Source: an uncultured Oscillospiraceae bacterium
Lineage (GTDB): Bacteria > Bacillota > Clostridia > Oscillospirales > Ruminococcaceae
Direction: 5' to 3'
NCBI GenBank assembly: GCA_910577365.1
Contig: CAJTMU010000012.1
Location: forward strand, 39,474-52,107
Length of the DNA: 12,634 bases
Positions 7,526-12,634 of this stretch are shown piece by piece; the first letter of the stretch is position 1; each line of letters starts with the position of its first letter. The position numbers and the translations under genes were made by a program. The notes beneath the pieces were generated by a model that saw only the letters and a list, made by a program, of their open reading frames with translations, searched no databases and was not told the origin of the DNA.

Positions 7526-7659
7526 ATACCGCAGCAAATCTCATATGCATTCAACAAGCCGGGCTTTGTAAATCGATATGTACATTTGATTTTAAATTAG
7601 GCAGAAAATTTCATGGAACAACAGTGAAATGTGATTTTAATTTTAACCGCCTAAATTAA
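7522..7659 (+). CDS. Possible small ORF, 45 residues with three cysteines, upstream of the phosphodiesterase
   Basis: Starts at ATG 7522, 6 nt after GGGGT (7511-7515), and ends 18 nt before the phosphodiesterase start. The product begins MNTAANLICIQQAGLC, has a basic C-terminal half and no membrane segment. It overlaps the preceding mini-ORF by 4 nt. The TTAGGC near 7594-7599 can pair with GCCTAA near 7649-7654, so the DNA may instead encode a folded leader. Function unknown, and it may not be a gene. Confidence 0.28.
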   Translation: MNTAANLICIQQAGLCKSICTFDFKLGRKFHGTTVKCDFNFNRLN

Positions 7660-7677
7660 TTTTAAGAAGGTGACACC

Positions 7678-9348
7678 GTGAAGAAAACCGATTATTCAAG
7701 CGGAGATTATCTGAAACTTATTGAAATGATGAAGCAGGACGAGGGCTGCGTTCATTTCCTCTGGTGCTGTTCGGAAAGAAGAGTTTTACCGATAGGTGAT
7801 GTTTTTATTCCGGAGGACTGCTCCAACCCGTTGGATTATCTAAGAGAAAGCGGAATGGTAAATAACACTTCAATGGGAGCGTTCAATGTGTTCTGCGCAC
7901 AGATTGAGGAAGGTATCTTTTCCGGCAGCGCTGTAAATAATCTCAATGTAGAACTGCAAATGAATCTATGCGAAAGCGCAGAACCCTCCATGTATCATCT
8001 TTTTGCCCTTTTCTTAAGAAACGACAGTCAAAAAATAACAGATATTCAATTTTGCATCAGACCCTGCTCAGAAAAGGAAGCCTTTGCCAAACAGGTTTTA
8101 AATCTTTTCTCGAGCGACAAAAACCCGAAATTTTTCCAGCAGCGTATCAATAATATGCTGGCGCGCAATCGGAACAGAAAAATCGGTTTTGTACAGTTTG
8201 ATGTTGAGCGCTTTAAACTGATCAATGAAAATCTGGGTTCGGAAGCCGGAGATGAGCTGCTTCAGTTTTTAAACGATTCACTTGGACTTATCTGCAATTC
8301 CGAGCAGCCTTTTTGTAGGCTTACCGCAGATGTTTTCATGGTAGTCACTCCTTTTGACGATACAAATGAGCTGGTAAGCCTCGTGCATATGCTGGAAAGC
8401 AAGCTGAGCGACTATAATGGTATAGAATACCGCCTTATTTTCGGAATCTGCACCACTGAAAACATAGAAGGCATGAACACGCGGCAGATGGGCGACCATG
8501 CAACGCTTGCGCGTCAGTCTATCAAGGGCAACGCTCTGGAAAACATTGCTTTCTACAACGGAGATATGAAAACGACTCTCCAAAAAAAGAAGGTCATTGA
8601 AGACGATATGCACAAGGCGCTGATAAACAATGAATTTGTGATGTTCCTTCAGCCCAAGCACTGCATTTCAAACGGAAGGATAATAGGCGCAGAGGCTCTC
8701 GCCCGCTGGATTCACCCAGAAAAGGGCATGATAAGTCCCATAGATTTCATACCTGTTTTTGAGGAAAACGGCTTTATCCTGAAGCTTGATCAGGTAATAT
8801 GGGAAAGCGCCTGCCGCAAAATACGCGAGTGGATAGACAAGGGGATTGAACCTGTGCCTATCTCAGTAAACGTATCACGGGAATATCTCCACAATTTCGA
8901 TGTTGTAAATCAGTTACTTTCATATATTAAAAAATATGATATACCCATAAAACTGCTGGAGCTTGAGATCACCGAATCGATTGATGCCGAGGGCGTGGAT
9001 GATATCGTAAAGTGTATGAAAGACGCCGGCTTCACAATGCTGATGGACGATTTCGGCTCGGGCTACTCTTCGCTGAATATGCTTAAAACGACTCAATTTG
9101 ATGTACTGAAAATAGACCGAAGCTTTTTGTCGGAGTTTATGGATTCCGACAGGGGCAGGAAGATTATTTCCCATACTATCTCAATGTCACACGATATAGG
9201 TCTGGATATAATTGCGGAGGGAGTTGAAACAAGCGAACAGGCACAGTTTCTTAACGACTGCGGATGTAACTCCGCACAGGGATATTTCTATTCCAAGCCG
9301 ATTCCACCCGAGGATTTTGACAGAAAGCTTATTGAAGTAAACAAATAA
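7678..9348 (+). CDS. Cyclic-di-GMP phosphodiesterase: degenerate GGDEF plus intact EAL domain
   Basis: Hydrolyses c-di-GMP to linear pGpG. The 556-residue protein has no signal or membrane segment, so it is cytosolic. Residues 1-140 are a divergent N-terminal region, perhaps PAS-like. About 165-300 form a GGDEF fold (FVQFDVERFKLINENLG) whose active site is RLTADVF (214-220) in place of RxGGDEF, so it cannot make c-di-GMP but may bind GTP as a regulator. About 308-550 form the EAL domain with EAL at 339-341, N398, E430 in LEITES, D457/D458 in MDDFGSGYSS, K478 in KIDRSF, E514 in AEGVET and Q534. The whole known catalytic set is present. Start GTG 7678 follows AAGAAGG by 7 nt. It is divergent from the diguanylate cyclase and so its natural counter-enzyme. 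Confidence 0.93.
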   Translation: MKKTDYSSGDYLKLIEMMKQDEGCVHFLWCCSERRVLPIGDVFIPEDCSNPLDYLRESGMVNNTSMGAFNVFCAQIEEGIFSGSAVNNLNVELQMNLCESAEPSMYHLFALFLRNDSQKITDIQFCIRPCSEKEAFAKQVLNLFSSDKNPKFFQQRINNMLARNRNRKIGFVQFDVERFKLINENLGSEAGDELLQFLNDSLGLICNSEQPFCRLTADVFMVVTPFDDTNELVSLVHMLESKLSDYNGIEYRLIFGICTTENIEGMNTRQMGDHATLARQSIKGNALENIAFYNGDMKTTLQKKKVIEDDMHKALINNEFVMFLQPKHCISNGRIIGAEALARWIHPEKGMISPIDFIPVFEENGFILKLDQVIWESACRKIREWIDKGIEPVPISVNVSREYLHNFDVVNQLLSYIKKYDIPIKLLELEITESIDAEGVDDIVKCMKDAGFTMLMDDFGSGYSSLNMLKTTQFDVLKIDRSFLSEFMDSDRGRKIISHTISMSHDIGLDIIAEGVETSEQAQFLNDCGCNSAQGYFYSKPIPPEDFDRKLIEVNK

Positions 9349-9354
9349 AATAAA

Positions 9355-9399
9355 CGCGGCGGATTCAGGGTTAACCCCGAAGACCGCCGCGCAGTTTTT
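9355..9399 (+). terminator. Strong, probably bidirectional terminator between the phosphodiesterase and AraC genes
   Basis: CGCGGCGG (9355-9362) pairs with CCGCCGCG (9384-9391); inside it TTC/GAA and GGG/CCC extend the stem to a TTAA loop. It is followed by CAGTTTTTA on the plus strand, and by TTTATTTTATTT on the minus strand. It starts 6 nt after the phosphodiesterase stop. Confidence 0.88.
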
Positions 9400-9524
9400 A
9401 TAGATAAATTGTGTCTGCAAATGCCGGAATACCCCCACAGTACAAACATTGGCAATTAACACTTTCCGTAAAAAACGCAATCATCTTTTTTTTAATCATA
9501 AACCGCTTGAATCGCCCACATCGC

Positions 9525-10340
9525 TCATATCACTGCTGAGCCTTTGATAAGGCGATATTCGCTTGGGGAAATTCCCTCAAATTTTTTAAACACCATTCCG
9601 AAATAGGCGGGATTGGAATAACCGCAGCGACCGCCAATCGCTGCTATCGGCTCAGAGGTGTTCCATAAAAGCAGCTTTGCGGCAGAAATACGCTTCCGCG
9701 CCAGATACTCCATAGGACGCATTCCCGTTCTTGCTTTAAACAGACGGCAGAAATGCTGAAGAGATACTCCCGATAAATCCGCCAGTTTCTCAAGAGTTAT
9801 ATCCTCGCCATAATGCGCCTCCATAAAAGATATTGCCTTGGATGGAGACGAACTTTCGGCGGCATTTCCCTCGCTCAAAAGATGCTCCCGCACAGCAAGA
9901 ATATACTCATATATAAGTTCCGAACAGCGCTCCGCACCCGAAACAGGGTCTTTTGCCGCTGCCAGAAGCCGTGTGAATATCTGCTTTATATGCTCGGCGC
10001 AGCCGACAACTACCGCATAACCGCCAAAACCAAGCGTTTTCATCTGCAGCGAGAGGCACTCTCCGCGGAACACTGTCCAACAAGTAGTCCAGTTCCCGCC
10101 ATCAGGATAATATTCATGCGGTATCCCCGGGGAAAGATAAAAAATACTCCCCGGGGTCTGAACGTATGAATTGCCACCTACTTTCAGAACTCCCCTTCCC
10201 TCAGACGTGAAACAAAACTGATGTGACACCAGCCCGCTTTCCCTCGCCACATGATATTCGGGTTCGCTTATACCTATTCCCGTCAGGTAAAATGGCAGAA
10301 CGGACTGATTGCCTATAATGGGATAGACAGCGTTAAGCAA
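9525..10340 (-). CDS. AraC/XylS-family transcriptional regulator
   Basis: DNA-binding regulator, probably sensing a sugar or its derivative. The N-terminal half is a cupin-like sensor opening with LPFYLTGIG, followed by a GSIFYLSPGIPHEYYP segment. The C-terminal third is the double helix-turn-helix: ITLEKLADLSGVSLQHFCRLFK, GMRPMEYLARKRISAAKLLL, then IAAIGGRCGYSNPAYFGMVFKKFEGISPSEYR. I chose TTG 10340 (271 residues) because a perfect GGAGG lies 8 nt before it and it overlaps the upstream ThuA stop by only 8 nt. A GTG at 10376 is in frame (283 residues) but has no ribosome binding site. It is the last gene of the isomerase-ThuA operon, so it probably controls that operon. Confidence 0.9.
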   Translation of the reverse strand: MLNAVYPIIGNQSVLPFYLTGIGISEPEYHVARESGLVSHQFCFTSEGRGVLKVGGNSYVQTPGSIFYLSPGIPHEYYPDGGNWTTCWTVFRGECLSLQMKTLGFGGYAVVVGCAEHIKQIFTRLLAAAKDPVSGAERCSELIYEYILAVREHLLSEGNAAESSSPSKAISFMEAHYGEDITLEKLADLSGVSLQHFCRLFKARTGMRPMEYLARKRISAAKLLLWNTSEPIAAIGGRCGYSNPAYFGMVFKKFEGISPSEYRLIKGSAVI

Positions 10341-11058
10341 GGGGAATACCTCCCTCAAGCGGCTGAGCGTTCTCACATATCACGGCTTTTCGCTCATGCT
10401 GTATCGGGCAAGCCCACTCTACGGCGTTTTTGATAATTTGCTGAATAATTCTGTCGTGAAAGATAGGATACTCCTCATGACCTGGCTGAAAATAGAAAAT
10501 TTTTCCGGTGCCGCGGCGGTAAGTCACACCACTGCGAAAAACCTCTCCCCCTGCAAACCAGCCCAGAAATACCACCTCATCCGGCGTAGGGATATCAAAA
10601 GGCTCACCGTACATTTCCTCGCGTGGAAGCTCGAAATGCTCGGGAACACCCCTTGCAATAGGGTGAGAGGGCAATGCGCACCAGATACGCTCTCTGTCCC
10701 CGTGCCGCCACTTCAAATTGCAGGATGTTCCCATAAGCCTTCTGAAAAGCCTGCTGTGGTGAGCGGAATGAAGCGCCACCAATCCCATACCGCCGTTAAT
10801 ATGACGGCAGAGCGTTTCGACGTTCTCATCAGTAATCGCGTCATGGGCGTGGTGTCCCCACCACACAAGCACATCAGTTTCCGCCAACAGTTCCTCGCTC
10901 AAACCCTGATTAGGCATATCCAAAGTCGCAGTGGTTACTATAACACTTTCCGTGGACAGAAAATCCGCTATGCAGCCATGTATTCCCTTGGGGTATATCG
11001 CCGCGACGTCAGGCTGCTCACGCTCGTGAATATTTTCATTCCATACAAGTATTTTCAT
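10333..11058 (-). CDS. ThuA-like protein (trehalose-utilization family)
   Basis: The 241-residue protein belongs to the ThuA-like fold, related to class I glutamine amidotransferases. Family blocks seen are VWNENIHE (5-12), VWWGHHAHD (65-73), LVALHSAHHSRLFRRLMG (93-110), LPREEMYGEPFDIP (144-157), GGEVFRSG (170-177) and IFYFQPGHEEYP (187-198). No signal peptide is seen. ThuA proteins commonly sit beside sugar isomerases and oxidoreductases in carbohydrate clusters, with a role in disaccharide or oxidised-sugar use; the reaction is not settled. AAGGAG lies 9 nt before ATG 11058. It follows the isomerase by 39 nt and its 3' end overlaps the AraC start, so the three genes look like one operon. 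Confidence 0.87.
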   Translation of the reverse strand: MKILVWNENIHEREQPDVAAIYPKGIHGCIADFLSTESVIVTTATLDMPNQGLSEELLAETDVLVWWGHHAHDAITDENVETLCRHINGGMGLVALHSAHHSRLFRRLMGTSCNLKWRHGDRERIWCALPSHPIARGVPEHFELPREEMYGEPFDIPTPDEVVFLGWFAGGEVFRSGVTYRRGTGKIFYFQPGHEEYPIFHDRIIQQIIKNAVEWACPIQHERKAVICENAQPLEGGIPLA

Positions 11059-11097
11059 TTTAAGATGCTCCTTAAAAATTTTCGGCGTAATCCCATT

Positions 11098-11910
11098 TTA
11101 TAAATCATTCACGATTTTTTGCAGATACCGCACAGATTTTTCCGCGTATCCCAATTGGTCAACCGCTCCGAAATGCTCTATTGAGAAGCTTCCCGAATAG
11201 CCGTCGCGCAGAAGCTGCCTTACAAGCTCCCCTATACCGATATAACCGCTGCCTACCTCGCACGGGTACATAAGATTGCCTGACAAATTCACATTGCCGT
11301 TTTCTCCGTTAAAACGGGAAATATCGCGGGAGCGATCCTTAAGGTGAACATGAACAATTTTTTCCTTAAGTCTCAGATATGCTTCAGCGGCGCTTTCAAG
11401 GGAATAGGCGAAATTACCCGTATCAAAAGTAAATTTAAGCCCCCCGACATTTTTAAAAAGATGTTCCAGACCCTCAGTCGTAGAGCATGGCGAGGATTTA
11501 TCGTCAAAATCCTCCACAGTAATTGTCACGCCGTATTTCTGCGCACGTTCACACAGGATATTCATCAATCTGCACATGATACGCATTTGCTCCGTGTCGG
11601 CATCAAAGCCGGGTATTGCAAGAACTTTATCCGTGCCATAAAAAGCAGCAATTTCAAGGCAATTGTCAATTTTGCGCAGCGATTCTTCCTCGGTGTCATG
11701 CGGAAAATCGAAAAACTTATAAATCGACTCAACCTTAAATCCGACTGACTCAAACAGCGCTTTAGTTTCCTCACGCGCCGTAAGTCTCCAATCAGGGCAC
11801 TCCAGACCGCTTATGCCCAGCTCACGAAATCGTCTCAGAGATTCTTCAACGGTAATTCCACACTGAGCCGCGGCTTCAATCACATGCTCGTAAAAAATAT
11901 TTATGCGCAT
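11098..11910 (-). CDS. Sugar phosphate isomerase/epimerase-like TIM barrel (AP_endonuc_2 family)
   Basis: The 270-residue cytosolic protein is of the xylose-isomerase-like TIM-barrel superfamily, whose members isomerise or epimerise sugars or inositol derivatives using a divalent metal. Likely metal ligands are E133 in TVEDFDD, D163 in FTFDTGNF, H189 in HVHLKDR and E245 in FSIEHFG, in the usual order. Substrate cannot be read from sequence. ATG 11910 has AAGGAG 6 nt upstream. It is the first gene of the isomerase-ThuA-AraC operon. The 62-bp spacer before it holds a strong hairpin and no evident promoter, so expression may depend on read-through from the kinase-like gene. Confidence 0.88.
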   Translation of the reverse strand: MRINIFYEHVIEAAAQCGITVEESLRRFRELGISGLECPDWRLTAREETKALFESVGFKVESIYKFFDFPHDTEEESLRKIDNCLEIAAFYGTDKVLAIPGFDADTEQMRIMCRLMNILCERAQKYGVTITVEDFDDKSSPCSTTEGLEHLFKNVGGLKFTFDTGNFAYSLESAAEAYLRLKEKIVHVHLKDRSRDISRFNGENGNVNLSGNLMYPCEVGSGYIGIGELVRQLLRDGYSGSFSIEHFGAVDQLGYAEKSVRYLQKIVNDL

Positions 11911-11934
11911 AAAAAGCTCCTTATAAAGAACATT

Positions 11935-11964
11935 CGCCGCCCGTGCCGCACGGCACAGGCGGCG
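11935..11964 (-). terminator. GC-rich hairpin between kinase-like and isomerase genes (terminator or attenuator)
   Basis: Arms 11935-11947 and 11952-11964 pair at 12 of 13 positions (one C-A mismatch) around a GCAC loop. On the minus strand it starts 9 nt after the kinase-like stop and is followed by AATGTTCTTT, only a fair T tract. The isomerase ribosome binding site follows closely, so incomplete termination is likely. Confidence 0.62.
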
Positions 11965-11972
11965 GAGCGGAA

Positions 11973-12554
11973 TTATTTCGCAAGCCGTTTATCAATAAAT
12001 TCCAGAAGTACCGAAAAAGTCGATTCAAGACCTAAACGGCAGCTGTTTATACAAAGATCATAATTTCGGGAATCGCCCCACTTCACATCGGAATGGGTGT
12101 TGTGATAATATTTTCTTTTTTTGTCAATGCGCCGTATAAAGGCTTCAGCCTCGCTGCGATTTATGCTGTGAAGCTTGCTTATACGCTCAATCTTGTTTTC
12201 CATATCGCCAAGCACAAAAAAGCTGATGAGCGATGGGTTTCCCTTCAGCACGGTTTCCGCGCAGCGTCCAACCACCACAAAGGACTCTCCCTGTTGAGCT
12301 TTGTTCTTGAGAAAATCAAACTGCATTTCCGCAATTATTTCCTCGGGAGAATTGCTGAAGCCCTTTACTGTCCGTGACAACAGCTTGTTTCGCGGAGCCT
12401 CGTCGAATTTTTCAAAATTCGTAACGTTTATATTTTTTTCGCTGCACATTTCGGTCAGAAGATTTCTGTCAAGAAGCGGTATCTTATAGTGACCCGCGAT
12501 CAGCTCCGCAATAGTGTGACCGCCGCTGCCGCATTCTCTTTGCGTCCTGCGCCC
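11973..12554 (-). CDS. Cytidylate-kinase-like family protein, N-terminus broken at contig end
   Basis: Reading upstream of the internal Met (12449), the frame stays open to a stop at 12557-12555 and gives RECGSGGHTIAELIAGHYKI, then PLLDRNLLTE. This is the N-terminal P-loop-like GSGGH block and the following IPxxD strand of the Cytidylate_kin2 family. Later blocks are SFVVVGRCAETVL and FVLGDMENKIERI. With this extension it has 193 residues, near full length; only a start and a few residues are missing. No ATG, GTG or TTG lies in frame before the P-loop. Family members phosphorylate nucleotides or related small molecules, but the substrate of this branch is not established. The break suggests a frameshift or a misjoin near 12545. 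Confidence 0.78.
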   Translation of the reverse strand, partial: GRRTQRECGSGGHTIAELIAGHYKIPLLDRNLLTEMCSEKNINVTNFEKFDEAPRNKLLSRTVKGFSNSPEEIIAEMQFDFLKNKAQQGESFVVVGRCAETVLKGNPSLISFFVLGDMENKIERISKLHSINRSEAEAFIRRIDKKRKYYHNTHSDVKWGDSRNYDLCINSCRLGLESTFSVLLEFIDKRLAK

Positions 12555-12633
12555 TTATGACCGCCTTTTGCACCTCCTGCGGGTCAATGTTGTTCACTTC
12601 CTCCTGCACAACTTCCAGCACCTCCACTTGTGC
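12543..12633 (-). CDS. Unidentified coding-like fragment at the contig end
   Basis: On the minus strand, from 12633 down, an open frame different from the kinase frame encodes AQVEVLEVVQEEVNNIDPQE followed by VQKAVIRAQDAK. The composition is rich in Glu, Val and Gln, alpha-helical in look and unlike chance translation. It runs straight into the kinase P-loop region out of frame. It may be the end of another gene or a chimeric contig end. I do not recognise the family. Confidence 0.35.
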
Positions 12634-12634
12634 T

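Larger units (their letters stand above)
6971..7677. other. 707-bp divergent control region between diguanylate cyclase and phosphodiesterase
   Basis: It holds, in order, the 3' part of the cyclase leader, repeat copy B (7056-7213), the minus-strand promoter (7240-7268), about 100 bp of very AT-rich DNA with no recognised element, the plus-strand promoter (7370-7398), and two overlapping mini-ORFs (7421-7659). I looked for a GEMM-type c-di-GMP riboswitch signature in both leaders and did not see one. Confidence 0.7.

Noticed and set aside
6971..7677. A c-di-GMP riboswitch (GEMM-I or GEMM-II) in front of either c-di-GMP gene
   Set aside because: Expected from context, but I could not find the conserved core on either strand; the hairpin in repeat B has a different loop and flanks.
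10396..11103. A 235-codon plus-strand ORF opposite the ThuA-like gene
   Set aside because: It mirrors the ThuA frame; the minus-strand product carries clear family motifs and a ribosome binding site, while this one shows neither.
1..12634. CRISPR array, phage genes, tRNA or rRNA genes, toxin-antitoxin pair
   Set aside because: No regularly spaced direct repeats, structural phage genes, tRNA-like cloverleaf or rRNA sequence was seen on reading both strands.

Overview
The window reads as a complete 12.6 kb contig from a strictly anaerobic, low-to-moderate GC Gram-positive bacterium, most likely a gut or rumen Clostridia member of the Ruminococcus/Oscillospiraceae type. The reasons are an oxygen-independent class III ribonucleotide reductase pair (nrdDG), two lipoprotein signal peptides, sigma-A promoters of the TTGACA-17-TATAAT kind in AT-rich spacers, strong GGAGG-type ribosome binding sites, and a surface beta-mannanase beside cyclic-di-GMP genes. 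The taxon is inferred; there is no rRNA or marker gene to fix it.

Layout. (1) 2-2044, plus strand: 3' part of nrdD followed by nrdG, ending in a hairpin terminator. (2) 2184-3876, plus: a well-formed promoter and an orphan peptide-binding lipoprotein of the SBP_bac_5/OppA family that has no ordinary start codon. (3) 3877-4128: convergent spacer with copy A of a dispersed structured repeat and a perfect 12-bp hairpin. (4) 4129-6970, minus: a Cache-TM-HAMP-GGDEF diguanylate cyclase gene cut in two by one in-frame TAA, then a GH5 family 8-like mannanase lipoprotein with a 185-residue Ser/Glu-rich linker. (5) 6971-7677: a 707-bp divergent control region with two back-to-back sigma-A promoters, repeat copy B, and two tiny overlapping ORFs. 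(6) 7678-9348, plus: a cytosolic degenerate-GGDEF/intact-EAL c-di-GMP phosphodiesterase ending in a bidirectional terminator. (7) 9525-11910, minus: sugar isomerase/epimerase-like TIM barrel, ThuA-like protein and an AraC-type regulator as a tight operon. (8) 11973-12554, minus: a cytidylate-kinase-like protein whose first few residues are lost at the contig end.

How the parts fit. The diguanylate cyclase and the phosphodiesterase have opposite activities, are divergently transcribed from one spacer, and each has a leader of about 260-270 nt, so the spacer is a natural place to balance c-di-GMP. The mannanase lies directly downstream of the cyclase, which suggests that surface mannan attack is tied to this signalling. 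The isomerase-ThuA-AraC operon looks like a small carbohydrate-derivative catabolic unit with its own regulator. The most original signal is the roughly 158-bp repeat present twice (3935-4093 and 7056-7213), whose central stem is kept by compensatory base changes.

Caution. Four genes carry lesions (NrdD lacks its glycyl-radical motif, the SBP has ATA/ATT where ATG is expected, the cyclase has an internal TAA, the kinase loses its start), and the left end is a perfect inverted repeat of an internal segment. Some of this may be assembly or consensus error rather than biology.
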